A stretch of DNA of 64,000 bases from Akebia trifoliata (lineage: Eukaryota; Streptophyta; Magnoliopsida; Ranunculales; Lardizabalaceae). The position numbers and the translations under genes are program-made. The DNA lies in NCBI GenBank assembly GCA_017979445.1, contig CM030709.1, positions 4,940,001 through 5,004,000 on the forward strand. The letters are read 5' to 3'. The notes below the pieces were generated by a model. It had not been told where the DNA came from and searched no databases. It saw only the letters and a program-made list of their open reading frames with translations. Shown here piece after piece: positions 12,101 through 24,500 of this stretch; the first letter of the stretch is position 1; each line of letters begins with the position of its first letter.

Positions 12101-12896
12101 CAAGACACGTGTTGCTGTTCAACGTGGATATAGGGTGTCTATCACAATTCACAACACCTTTGAGAAGCTCGAAACCCCAACACATCCATACATAATCATC
12201 ATTATGATCATCATCTTCATCAGAGCCTTATCCCAAAATGGGGTTGGCTAAACGAATCTGATTCATCCATTAGAACTTGTATAAACTGAAAGAAATGAAG
12301 GATTAGGATTCATTTCTATACACTAAAGACATAAAAGTAGATCTCGAATAAATGAAAGTGGAATAAAACGTTTCTATATACACTAAATACATAAAAGTAG
12401 ATCTCTAATATTAAACCATGGTTGTGTTTACTTACGAAGGATGGATTACACCGACCCTCTCTCTAAAGATTTTTTTCCAAATAGAAAATTACTAAAATAA
12501 AGGATGGCGCTACATTGCATGATAGAATTCGACCTTGTGTCAATACATGTCAATCATCAAAGCTTCTTACCTCAATGACAAAGAAATCAAATAGGTCCTG
12601 TATGGAAAATTTTAAATCATACAAATTGTTGTCCAAACATTTTAAATGACATTTTTGTTGAAATTTGTTATGGGTGTGACCATGTAACCATGGGGAGTCT
12701 CGTTTTCTATTGGTATCGAAGATTGCAAATTTGGACAATTTTTTTTCCTTTAGAATCATTAGAAGCATTTTTAAACCTTCATATTTCTTTCCTACAAGTG
12801 CAGGTGAGAGAGAGATGCAAAAGTGAGTGGACAGAGTTCCGAAATCGCCTTGCTAGTGCAGATAAAGCATACCTTGCACAGATGGGGAAGGAGTAG
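6132..12896 (+). CDS. DUF707 family membrane protein, 380 aa, 14 coding exons
   Basis: Exons: 6132-6151, 6263-6368, 6457-6570, 7949-8053, 8619-8702, 8794-8909, 9122-9223, 9331-9444, 9573-9629, 10201-10267, 10488-10541, 10926-11000, 11923-11958, 12804-12896. All introns are GT-AG and the spliced frame is open to TAG. The protein has a basic N-terminus, one membrane segment at about 19-41 (type II anchor), then the DUF707 domain from about residue 80 to the end. Recognisable family stretches are YVPSNPRGAELLPPGIV, YDYIFIWDEDLG (acidic DED at 204-206), PGLEPNKGLTWQMT, WCSDPHLPPCAAFVE, HGWGLDFALRRC and the C-terminal VRERCKSEW. Homologues are often mislabelled as lysine-ketoglutarate reductase trans-splicing related or trimethylguanosine synthase; neither name is supported. 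The acidic motif and topology suggest a glycosyltransferase-like Golgi protein, which is inference. Length is normal for the family and no lesion is seen. Confidence 0.93.
6931..7051. mobile_element. MITE, 121 bp, in DUF707 intron 3
   Basis: The inverted ends are GAGATTCTATTGCCACACCA and the complement of TGGTGTGGCAATAGAAGCTC. The next 20 bp are also complementary (TTTTGCTAACGCC with GGCATTAACAAAA). The ends match the larger element at 23959-24408 (GAGAGC..CTATTGG), so it is probably a deletion derivative of the same family. No clear target duplication remains. Confidence 0.65.
11149..11324. mobile_element. Hairpin MITE, 176 bp, in DUF707 intron 12
   Basis: A long inverted repeat: arms of about 70 bp run from GAAGTGACC through GGAACCATAGAT, a short loop contains TTTCGTATCTCGATGAAA, and the complementary arm follows. 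The perfect 8-bp duplication AAAGAATA lies at 11141-11148 and 11325-11332. The left end is GAGTCGCGC, a form of the GAGTCGTG terminus shared with many other copies here. The 8-bp duplication fits the hAT superfamily. It lies between exons 12 and 13 and would form a strong hairpin in the pre-mRNA. Confidence 0.85.
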
Positions 12897-13250
12897 CTTG
12901 GATACTCATGTCATTGTCTCCTTAAAGGGTCCTGAGAGATATCTATTCTTTGAGTGAAGTTTTCTTCCTTAGAAAGCTTATGATATCCACAATTTTAAGA
13001 GGGAAGAAATTTTCATTTTGTCCATAAATCAATGCCACGAGCATAGTTATTTTTCGAGTGGCTTTCATTACAGTGTACTGCCTGTTTATGGTTATTGTTA
13101 TAAAGGATCGAAGTTTCTTGATTCTTCAGTGTGTTTTGTGTAATGGAGTCTTGAGCTGTTTCATTGTACCGTGGCAATCCCTACAATTGGAAAGTAAAAC
13201 CATTGTTGAGCAATGACAGGAAACACTACTTGGAGAACAAATTTTCTCGA
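12897..13250 (+). other. 3' UTR of the DUF707 gene
   Basis: About 300-350 bp of T-rich sequence follow the TAG stop. No perfect AATAAA is placed convincingly; cleavage before the A-rich tract at 13251-13264 is likely but not proven. Confidence 0.35.
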
Positions 13251-13962
13251 AAAAAAAAAAAAAAGGAAGTTAATTGAAATCGATTGTTCATGACTAAGGC
13301 ACTGAACTATTATGGGGAATTTCCTTTAGTTGATGGATTTTCTATTGATTTTCAATGAAGGTTTCACTGATGTTTTAGGTAGATCAGTCTTCATTTGAAG
13401 CGATGCGGAGTTTGAAGTTTGAATTAAGGTAATTCAAGCACATTTTGTCAACCAATGAAATTTCAATTATTAACAAGAATGGGTGCCGGGGCCTCATACA
13501 TTGTTGTAACTCCCTATTCTCATCCTGACCATAGTAACAAAATTTTGTTTTTTTTTTTAAAGGTCTTGTTTAAAACATGTTTCGTATCTCTTCCGATTTC
13601 AATGTTAATAAAAAAAACACATTTCAATGTTTTAAACACATTTTTTTGATAAAATAAAATATAAAAAAACCCAATTTTGCGGGTCTATGGTTAATTTCTA
13701 TGGACTTATGGTGGTTTGTATTTTGGTTCATTGTTTAATGGAGGATTTGATGATAATACTAGATGATATAATTTTTTTTTTCCCAATAGTGTATTATTTT
13801 GCTCAAAATTTATATTGATGATTAGACTTTTTTTTTATAATCATAAAATGTATAATGATAATTGGGAACATGTTATCATACATAGATATTCAATAATATT
13901 TTTTCCACTAAAAATATAATATAAACTTATAACAATTGTCTAATGTATTATATTTTATATTA

Positions 13963-14331
13963 GGGTCACGTTATTACGACCCCCTTTGCGACCCCCTTTG
14001 CGACACACCTTTTTGTCTTATATGGGCAAAAATGTTTGGAATGAGCTGATTTTTTGTGAGGATGATCTCTATGGTGAGGGGATCATCCTGGCAAAAAATC
14101 ATCCCATTCCAAAACTTCTAACCCTATCAAAATTGATTTACAAAAATTGGATGGTCTATAATTTTTCAACAAAAATCGGACGGTCTAGAAGTTTTGGAAT
14201 GGGCTGATTTTTTGCCAGGATGATCCCCTCACCATAGAGATCATCCTCACAAAAAATCAGCCCATTCCAAACATTTTTGCCCATATAAGACAAAAAGGTG
14301 TGTCGCAAAGGGGGTCGTAATAACGCAACTC
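13963..14331. mobile_element. Foldback element, 369 bp, solitary copy of the GTTATTACGACC type
   Basis: It is nearly identical in plan to 1476-1832: outer ends GGGTCACGTTATTACGACC / GGTCGTAATAACGCAACTC, two inner hairpins on GAGGATGATC and a central spacer. It is 12 bp longer because GACCCCCTTTGC is repeated in the left arm; without that duplication it is 357 bp, the same as the other copy. The flanks share TTATATT, a possible target duplication in TA-rich DNA. Confidence 0.85.
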
Positions 14332-14877
14332 TTTATATTATAGATACATTTTTTTCATAATTTTTAATATATATCATTTATTTCTCGATTTTTTTTCATT
14401 TCTTTCCTGTTTTTTTTTTCAAAGTTTTCCCTTGTTGTTTTAAACCCGTACTTCAACTTGGTAACTATGATCGTGACTATAACAGAAACTCGACTAGGGA
14501 TGAGGGTGTGCTAACGGACATCCTTATCCCTAGCAAAACTGAAACCCTAAGCTGTTATGTTGTATTTTAAGGAAACATAGCATGTTCTGTTGCCCCATTG
14601 GGCCTACCCATGCGTTAGGCAAGGGTGCACCAGCGGTAGTCCACATGTCGCGAACCCAAGCCACAACCCCCAAAGGTTATTTTAATCAAATTCCAAGCAT
14701 ACTAGACAATTTGACAATACATTTAAGGTTGAGGCCCAAAGAAGAAATAATCATAAAGTTTGTGCAAGCTGGTTTATAGCTGTTTGGTCTATAATTGGTC
14801 CACCTTCATAGTGTTTTGGCCTAATTTTTGGGAGATAGAATATTTTAAGTTATGTTATATTTCTTCTTTGATTATTA

Positions 14878-15060
14878 TTACTAGAAAGTGGCATGTGCAA
14901 ATGCATATGTATCAAACGTATTTTTATAGATTAATTAGTAAAAACGATATTTTTGTAATTTAAAAAAATTAAGGATAGTAATTTTTTTATTAAAATGCTC
15001 TGATTATATTAAATTTACATATAAAAGTGAGGGCATTTATGATCACTCAAATTTTGGTGT
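14878..15060 (+). repeat. Dispersed repeat, copy 1 (possible Helitron-like left end)
   Basis: It begins ACTAGAAAGTGGCATGTGCA and ends near GTGAGGGCATTTATGATCA. The same start and end blocks, with diverged middle, recur at 20531-20760 inside the TPST gene. A similar start occurs in reverse at about 25885-25915. Short-range CATGTGCA starts like this are seen in plant non-autonomous Helitrons, but I cannot show the CTRR end. Confidence 0.4.
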
Positions 15061-15289
15061 CGAACCACTTCCACTCCTCCTTCTCTCATTATAATGGTAA
15101 AGATTATTATTATTTTGGCAAAGAAGAAGAAGTTAAAAGAGATTGGAGGGTTAGAAGCTTAAAATAAAATATGGGTTAATATAAAATAAAATAAAATCTC
15201 ATTTGCTTTGCTCATTGTATTTCTCTTCTTTAGGGTTCTTTTTGTCCATGAGTTTTAAAAATTGATTGTCAAATGGCTTTATAAAAGGT

Positions 15290-15655
15290 GAAACAATTCC
15301 CTACTAACATTGTAGATTTGAAGCTCTACTAAGGGTTGTTTTGCGAAAATGGATAACCACATCATCAATCCACACCACAGTCCTCTAGGTTTCATCGTAA
15401 AACTTAAATATAAAAAAATCGAAAAACAATTTTTTTTTACTTTGATCCAAGGTTTTGAAATTGAACGGTTATTAAACTTTCACCTAACTCCCAAACTTAA
15501 AATTAATATTCAACTGTGAAAATTAACTTTCTTTCTGGATTTTTTTTTTTCAAAGTTCATACAATTTTGTCATCGATCATGTTTTTGGATGCTAGAAGGT
15601 GAGCCTAAGGTCCCTTAGTAAGGGTGAAATCCTTGCTTAGCAAGGCTAGTTAGAC
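15290..15655 (+). repeat. Dispersed ~350-bp repeat R, copy 1
   Basis: Ordered shared blocks are: TACTAA near the start, a CTAAGGG..GTTTTG block, AATGGATNACCACATCANCAATCC, TGATCCAAGGTTTTGAAA, CTCCCAAACTTAAAATTAA and a GGTGAGCCTAAGGTCCCTTA end with CTTAGTAAGG-like termini. Three more copies lie at 16545-16905, 30565-30855 and 41965-42300. It has no coding potential. This is probably a non-autonomous element; the superfamily is unknown. Confidence 0.6.
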
Positions 15656-16170
15656 TCTCATACAAACTAGATATTTAAATATGCTAGCAACCTTGTTCAA
15701 AGTTATCATGTAATAGGTTATATTTAATATTAATCCTCAATCTCATTGATTAAATTATCGATAGATAGTAAAAATATTTAATTGTGCTTGTTGATAGTCA
15801 TTATCTATCTATGAAATCCATAATTGTCGCATATCACACCATTTTAAATCTTTTGAAAGCATCAATCCACTTTATTAGGTCTATTTGCGAGTTTGTGCAT
15901 GTGTGTGTGTGTGTGTTTGTGTTTTCAAGGGGAGGACATAGAAGAGGCGAGGAATGCTACTATTAAGATGACTACCAATGAGATGAAGTCAACTCGAGAA
16001 ATGGATAGAAAGATAAACTTCAATCGACCAGTGGCAAAAGAGTTGGGATCCCACCTGGAAGGGGACAAGAGCGCTTGTTGTACCACTGTGTGTGTGCACG
16101 CGCGTGTTTGAAGATCTTATTGCTTGATTAAAAAATATTTTCTAAAAGGTCTTAGATCCTATTTTAGGAA

Positions 16171-16195
16171 GAGAGAGAGAGAGAGAGAGAGAGAG
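16171..16195. repeat. (GA)n microsatellite
   Basis: An uninterrupted GA dinucleotide run. A second, longer one is at 44821-44854. Confidence 0.95.
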
Positions 16196-16544
16196 GAATG
16201 AGTGTGCATATTTGAGATATTGTATTTCTTCAAAAGAAGGTATGATTAAAATGAAATAAAGATAAAAACTAAGCAAGTGGAGAAGAGAGAGGTAGGGTCC
16301 ATGATTTTGGTTGGCCTGATATATTTGTCTTTTTTAAGGCAAAACCATGATAGATTTATAAATGCTTGAGTTTGAGTTTTCCTTTTTAAACCTTAGAAGC
16401 GATAGTTGTCTCTCTTTTTTTTTTTTTTCCTTTCCTTATACATTATATAGAATACATTGAGTAGGTGATAAGTTATAATAAAGCATTATTGAATGGGTTC
16501 TTAATGTGTTGATGTAAATTTAAGAAAAAAAAATTATAAAAAAG

Positions 16545-16905
16545 AGAAACATTTTCCTTATTAACTTAGTAAGATTTTAAGTCTAACTAAGCGTCGTTTT
16601 GCTCAAATGAATTATCACATCAGCAATCCAACATCACAGTCTTCTAAATTTTATTGAAAAATTCAAATAAAAAAAAATAAAAATTCATAAAATAATTTCT
16701 TTTAAATTTGATCCAAGTTTTTTTAAAATCGATGGCTACTGAACTTCCACCTCACTCCCAAACTTAAAATTAAAATTCAACGATGAAAAATAACTTCTTT
16801 TTTCAAAGGTTATAGAATTTTGTCGTCTGCAACCCTAAAGCTTCGGATCATATTTTTTGATGCCATAAGGTGAGCCCAAGGACCCTTACAGGGAATTCTT
16901 TCTCT
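16545..16905 (+). repeat. Dispersed ~350-bp repeat R, copy 2
   Basis: It carries the same ordered blocks as the repeat starting at 15290, about 1.25 kb upstream and in the same orientation, including ATTATCACATCAGCAATCC, CTCCCAAACTTAAAATTAA and AAGGTGAGCCCAAGGACCC. The two copies are clearly diverged, so they are independent or old insertions. Confidence 0.6.
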
Positions 16906-17439
16906 GAGACTTCAGCTTTCTAAGTTGTGGTCTTGGCCATCTTACGAATGCTTAGATAGTTAATATTGAAAATTACAAACTATAATTATTTGGAATCACC
17001 AATCAAGTTGTTTTACATAGGCCCACCAAAAGATTTGTCCAAAGGCCCATAAAAAAAAATCTACAAGACACTAGACAAGTTTTTTGCTATTTAGAGATAC
17101 ATCAAATTCATTTTCCATATGAAGAGCCTTGAAAAGTGCGTTGGGCCCACCACTTAGACAACTTCAATGCTTGGATTGGCGGTTTAAGAAGTGGTGGGGT
17201 CTCAGCTCCCTAAACAACTAAAACGATTACACTCGAAAAGGACATTTTCGTCATTTCACTGGATTTAATGTCCTCGGTTAACGTTTACCAAACAGAACAC
17301 TAAAATGCGCCGTGGGTTGGAAATTGGAGTGTCTGGAGCTTTTATTTATTTATTGTAGGTATTCGGTATTCGGTATTCGATATTCCCATAGTCCACAAAA
17401 CGAGCGCTCACGGCGCACGTTATCGAAAAATGCGCATGT

Positions 17440-18594
17440 TTTCTCTTTTTGACATTTTTGCCCTCCCCCCATTGTAGATTCGTTTGGGCAATTGGACTTG
17501 TTTTGGAGACTCAGAGAGGGAGACAAATCTTCAGGAATCAAGATCATTTACAGAAGCCAGAAGAAGAGTAAAAATCGAGGGTTAGGGTTTTATTCTTTTG
17601 TGTGATATTGGTTTCTGGTGAGAACAGTTAGATAATTTAAAGCCTTCTGGAAGATTCTGTAATGGAGGTTTCTGTGGACCCATGATTGTGAGGTTGTTCG
17701 GTGGAATTCCAACGAAATTCGGGAATTTATGAGCACAAGATATCGGAATTCGGGACAGGTTTGGAAAAAAACGAAACCCACCATTGAATTTCGTTTGTTC
17801 TCTGTCGTTAATGTTTGTCTCTGCTGAGTTTCTCTTGTAAAAATGTTATTTTTTTTATTGGTGAGATAAAATTGAACCAACAACCTCAAAGTTTCTTCTT
17901 TATAATAGGTTAAGAAGCTGAGTTATGGTTCGAAGCCCTGTTCGCCCTGTTCGTTTTGGGGTTTAATTAGGATTTTCTGGTGGGTTTCGTTCTCCTCCGT
18001 GTTTCGGGTTGAAATTTTGAAGATTTTTTCTTTCTTTCTTTTGATATTAGGTGGTTTTTATTATTTACATTTTTCTCTATTGGGTATTTGTTGTTTTGAC
18101 GATAGGTGCTTGTGACTTCTGATATTTCAATGTCAAGGTTCTTGTGTTTTGGGGTTATGGTATTGGTGGTATTTTTGTCTTCTTGTACCTTTTTTTCAGG
18201 TGTTTTGTTCATTTTTGTGCTTTTTCTTGGTTTGTTTTGTTTAGTGTTTTTTATTTTTGTTAGGTTCTTATGTTTTAGTATTTGAATGGTTGATGTTCTT
18301 GTGTGTCAGTTGTAATTCTTGAAGGAAAGACTTGCTTAATATTTTATTTTTTTTATATGTTTATATTTTTTTTATGGTTTTTTCTTGGTTTTATTTAGGT
18401 GTGTTGAGTTTCTTCTATTGTGAAACTCAAAATGTCAATGTTAGTGTTTGAATTGGAAACTGGGTGGGATTCTGTTAAGATTTTTTTTTTTTTTAAGTTG
18501 TTGCAGTTTTCACCTTTTAGTGGTTTGTGTTACTAACACAATAGTTTCATTTTCTTGGTTTTAATTGGACTTAGATAGAGGTGAAAAGAGGTGG
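17440..18594 (+). other. 5' leader region of TPST with a probable leader intron
   Basis: The sequence from about 17440 changes to leader-like composition (GAGACTCAGAGAGGGAGAC, then AGGGTTAGGGTTTT). The DNA from about 17880 to 18570 is T-rich and intron-like, and TTGGACTTAG at 18565-18574 is a good acceptor shortly before the ATG at 18595. The exact 5' exon end is uncertain. A short triplet of ATTCGGT-like units lies at 17360-17385. Confidence 0.45.
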
Positions 18595-21500
18595 ATGGCT
18601 ACCGCTCGAAAACTCATCTTTTTAATGATGCTTCTTGCGGTGGGTATGTGCACACATGGATTCATTCCTTTTCTTTCTCCCTTTTTTTTTTCTATCTATA
18701 TTATTCACTGAGTCTGTTAAGGAACTACAGGTATCAAATGGGTTTATCTACATTTCAGACCCTTAAATTTTAATTTTATTTTTTTCCTTTTCTTTGGTTT
18801 AATCCTTAAGTTGTTAATCTGTTTCCACTTCGAATATGATCTTTTTAAGTTAAATATAAAGGCTCAAACCTTACTTATATTTAGAAATCAACTTGGTTTT
18901 GCTTGGAGCTTAGACCCATAGCTCAGTTGGTTTGAAAAATGGCAAAACAACTTTGAGGTTGTGGGTTCAAGTCCATCTTAGCAATACAAAAAAAAAAAAA
19001 AAATTGGTTATGCTCGCAGACTGGGGAATCTGTTGTCTACTATCTGTACTAAATGCTCACATTTCTACTTGTTAGCTAAAGTCGTATTTTTTTTCTTCTT
19101 TCCATATCTTATTCTTTAGATATAACAAACCTCATTTTGTTTTGACATATTACCTTCTAATATTTTCTCAGTGGCTACATCAACAAATGCCAATCCTACT
19201 GAGGATGATTTTGCGGACTGCCAAAGTACTGTCAAGAAGTGGGCAGCTTCTTCACTTGAAGCAGAAGTCAAGGAAGACAAACATACTCTGCAGGACTTAC
19301 TTTTCTTTCTCCATGTCCCCAGGACGGGAGGTCGCACATATTTTCATTGGCAAGTTCCATGACACTTGAACAATATTTCTTTGATTACTATTATTTCCCT
19401 GCTTATGGCTGTTTCGTTTGTTCTAGCAGCTTTTTGAGAAAACTGTATGCTAGTGATCTGGAATGCCCCCGTTCTTATGACAAGTTGCGCTTTGATCCAA
19501 GGTACTTGTGTCCCCATTTTTTAACTCAGTAGTTTGCATGAGATGTTTTCACTTTGATTTTTAATAGGAAACCGATGAAGCGGGCATAGATCCTAGGCCT
19601 ACGGAATTACCACTAATAGACTTTACCAACTTACCAATCTGACACTTGCATATGCTTTCACTTCCTAATTTACCATTTTGTGTACAGAAATTTTCACATG
19701 GAATATAATCATGTCAACTTGGACCTTATAATGCATGACGCACATTTCCCTCAACCTTTAATCCTTTCCTTTACCCTGTAGGCCAAAATCCTTAACCCAA
19801 ATCCCAAACCAGATTTCCTAACCTCCTAGTATTCCACCTTCTTCCCTCTTCGTCTGCATCACCTTAATTAACGATCTTGATTGAGATTTTACTGTCTTTC
19901 ACATGTCTTAATGAAGTATCTTTTAAAATTTTGTGAAATAGTATTCTTATTATATTTACTCCGTGCCTTATTGACAAATAACAAAAATGCTAAAGAAGAA
20001 GAAAAATACACACAAGTATGGGGCATAGAATTTTCTATGTGCAAAGATGGTCTAGGAGTAAAGAAGTTCTCATTGAGGTTCTGTTTGGTTTGCAGCATGT
20101 ATGAAAAAATATTTTCATGTATTATGACATTTAGAATAAGTGTCTTTTTCACTTGGAACATTTTTCAGAAAACTATATGGTGGGAATCGAAAAGAGCTTG
20201 AACTTATATTTCCAGTATTATTAAAAAACTTTATTGCATGTCACAAGATTAAAATGTGAAGTTTTCTCTTTTCTCATCAAAAGAACATATTCATTGAGTT
20301 CAGTTAAATAACTTTATTTGTGATTTCATATGATGTTAGTTTAATATTAACTTATATGATGATATATATATTTAGTTTAGTATAGCTTACACTTTTTTCT
20401 TGGAAAGTTATGAACATTTTATAAAAATGGTAGAATTAGATTAGGAAAAAATTAGCTAATTTGTTGTGGAATACATTTGGAAAACTAAATCGTCGGCCTC
20501 AAAAAAATAGTATCAGAGTTTTAGTTCATATATACTAGAAGGTGGCATGTGCAAATGCACATGTATCTGAAGGGCTTATTTGTAATTGAAAGGATTTTTT
20601 TGAAGATTACATTGTAAAAAGGATAGTTTCATAATTTTGAAAATCAACCAACATGATTTTAGGGACATGCGATTGCAATTTTCTTGGTTTTGACCAAAAT
20701 GAGCTTGATTATATTAAGTTTAAATATCAAGGTGGGGGCATTTTTGGCAATCAATTACCATAGATCTTTGATTAATTTGGCTTTTATAAAGAGCTCTAAA
20801 TAATTTTGCTGGTTTCGTATGCAGAAAACCAAATTGCAGATTGATGGTTACTCATGACGACTATAGCATGATGTCCAGGCTACCAAAGGAGAGAACTTCA
20901 GTGGTAACCATACTTAGAAGCCCAGTTGATCGTGTCTTTAGCACTTATGAATTTTCAGTGGAGGTTGCAGCTAGATTTCTAGTGCATCCAAACTTAACTT
21001 CAGCAACACAAATGACTGGAAGGATACGCCCAAAGAGTAATGGAGTAAGTACGTTGGATATCTGGCCATGGAAGTATTTGGTTCCCTGGATGAGGGAGGA
21101 CCTATTTTCCCGGGTATGTTTTCTTTGAAACTAACTTGATTAAGTTGTAGCTTTTTTTGAGTCTCTCTTTGTTTTTTCAATGCTATTCACCATTCTCTCT
21201 TTCCTCTCACAAGGATCTTCAAGTGGTTCTTGAACGGCCCATTTCTTACTACCACAATAATCTTTATGGCCAGTCACCTTCTATTTCGTTTCTTGTATTG
21301 GCTGAATTTCAACACGATATCACCATCAGTTTCAATTCTAGAGATAAACTGGCATTATATGTTCAAGAATACCATCAATTTCATATTCAGGAATAAAATG
21401 CCTTCACATACTACAAATGGCAGTTGAATTGAATGGGGTTTCTTTCTTTCTTAAATGGGGTATCGCTAGTAAAGAGGGTTTGGAGCCATTTTTGGCTCTG

Positions 21501-24500
21501 TATGATGTTTTAAGGAAGAAATTTGCGAAACTAAACTAAGCTTGATTTAATGTTACTTCTGTCTGTCTGGTGAACTTGGAAAAAGGTACAGTTTGAATAT
21601 ATTTGTACCTGTAACGGGATCTTCACAGATCAAAAGTTTAAAAAAAGTAATGGGTTTGTCCTGTCTAATCCTTTTTTCTGAATGTATAGCAAACTTTACT
21701 ATACTTCAATTTTAGAAATTTACGTCTAGTGATAGTATTTTTATTTATTTTTTCCTTTTTTAAATGGAAGAGGGACAGCAGAAAACGTGGGGAGTTTAAA
21801 GACATCAAAGAAGGCACTGATCCATACAATATGAAAGAGATTGTTATGCCACTCCATGACTTCATCAATGACCCAGTAGCTCATGACATCATTCACAATG
21901 GAGCAACTTTTCAGGTATCTTAATCTTTGAATCATCACATGTGAGACCATCTATTATTATCATGAGATTTGCTTTAGATTTTTTACACCTATTTGTAGTG
22001 TTTTCACATAGCTCCACTTGTAGTTCACGGTTGAATTTATAATATTTTCAGAAGAATGTCTTGGAAATAAGGTGCCAAAATATGCTGCTTCTTTTTTCTT
22101 TTTTCTTTTGGTCAGTAAATGTAAAAAAATCACCTAATAAGACGCCACCTGATGGTTCGAATTCCTGTCAATGTTCTCATTTCTTATTCTGATTTAATAG
22201 TTAGTCTAGACAAATTTAATTAAAAGAGAATCCTTGGTCAATAGTGCCAATGAATACAAGAGAAAATTGTAAAGGGTATAGTCATAGCTTATTAATTTGA
22301 CTGGTTGGATTTTGCAATATGACTTTCAGTCAAGAAAATAATTTGCAAACTGCACATTCCCCAAAAGTGGTGCTGTAGTTTTTCTTTGGCAGACATGAGG
22401 TGAGAAATATCTTAACTTCGATTCATTATAATGCATATTAACTAAGTTCTGTCTATATCAACAAATAAATTGATCAACTTGTAAGAGGAGAGAGAATCCA
22501 GGGATATGGTTACAGTATCAACATGATATCCCCTGAGTATTGGTACCCTACATAAGTAGCATAGGTTTGAAGGAGTGCACAATTGTTTCTATTTGTCTCA
22601 AGAAAGGAGGATGAAGATGTATGGGATTGATGATAGTAGAATTGAATCATTCCAACCAACTCAATGTCAGTAGGATCTTTGGGCACCAATTAATTAGATG
22701 ATGAAAGAGAACCACATGGAACAGTGGAAGACAACTCAATAGTGGTTTAAATATATTTTCTCTTTTCAAATGCTTATATAAACTATTAGTTAGATTAGAA
22801 TATATCTGCGAATCTAATTATACTGAATAGGACCTCAACTCATTGTGATCCATCTCTTGAGTATATGATTTGTTTTGGTTTTTTTCTCCTCCCTCCCCAC
22901 CAACACACACAACAAAGAGTCATGATGAATGCACGCAGTTTTGGTACGCAGCTGTCATGGCAAGGGCACAGAACGATAGATCTTTTTCATCGGGATACAC
23001 AGGAAAAAGATGTGTGGTTCTTTGCCCTTGCCATGTCAGCCGTGTACCAATATCACGTGCATTCATCATTATTCAAACAAAAATGAAGAAGAAAAGAAAG
23101 TGCATCTCCCTCTATTATGCTAATTTTAATTTCTTGAGATGTTAATGATCTAATTGGGGAACACCAAAGGACACTAAAATGCGGAGGACCTTGCGAACAA
23201 GCAGCATAATGACCCAATATTCATGGGATTTTTTTAAAATTCAATGCTCAATTTGTATTCTATAAAACTTAACTGAATTGTTACAATAATGGTCAAATCG
23301 ATTTCATTAACAGGTTGCCGGACTGACAAACAACTCTTGGTTAGCAGAATCACATGAAGTGCGCCGTTGTGTTAGGAAATATCAAGCTCTTGGCGAATAT
23401 GTACTCGAAGTTGCCAAGGTAATGCGGAGTTCAAAATAACACGATGTTGTGTACCAAGGTTCCTTGCTTTTCTACCTTTAAATCGGGAATCAATTTAGGT
23501 CCCTCTAAATGTTGCAGAAGATATTAGATGATATGTTATATGTTGGACTCACTGAGGATCACAAAGAATCAGCAACAATGTTCGCAAAATTGGTTGGGGT
23601 ACAGGTGCTTTCCCAGTTGGAAGCGCTAAGCTCCAGCCTCAAGAAAGCTGCCGACAACAAAACAGGTAAGAGGTACAATTTGTCTTTTTTTGTCAAACTT
23701 GGTACTTTAGTTAGAAGTCCAAATGATTGTCTTTCTTCGAGCCTTAGTTCCAGCTCAAGTGAAAAGCAGCTGTGATATCGAATAGATGTCATTGCCCATT
23801 TTATCAATGTTCCCTCAGAAAGAGAAAAGAGAATAATAAGAACCAAATACCTGCAAAAACAAGGTCGTTAAGGGGTTGTATTTAACCAAATGTGGTCAGT
23901 AGTTAGAAAATGCCAGATGGAAGTCTAGATATCATCTCTGTTTATTTACTTTATTTTAGAGAGCAGCTATTGGCCCCCAAACTTTTACTTATGACATCCC
24001 AAATTTTTAAATTATTTATCACACCCCAATCAAAGATTAAAACACCCCATTTAAAACATTACATAGGTTTGGCTCAAATTATTATCTCAATATTACAAAA
24101 CATTATAATACTTTTTTTTATGGTTAAGCTGGACTTGAACCCACGACCTCAAAGTTGTCTTGCAATGTGTCAAACAAACTGAGCTATGGGTCTAAGCCCC
24201 AAAACATTATAATACTTGTTCAAACAATTTCAGTCGTTGTTTACAATTATGATTTGGCTCATATAAAATCTTAAACCCAAAAAATAGAAATCTAGCGAAA
24301 AAACGAGAGCTTATATTGGCACCCCAACTTTTACTTATTCTCAACCATTTACTTTTTTTTTTAATTGGGGTGTTATAAGTAAAAGTTGGGGTGCCAATAG
24401 TAGCTCTCTTATTTTAATATGTTTCTTGGTAAAATAAATATTTTATATAGTCGATCTTTTTTTAAAAACGATTTTTTTTTTTGGTGGCTATTTGTGATGC

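Noticed and set aside
18909..18986. tRNA gene suggested by A and B boxes
   Set aside because: There is no full cloverleaf, an A tail follows and target duplications flank it; it is a SINE.
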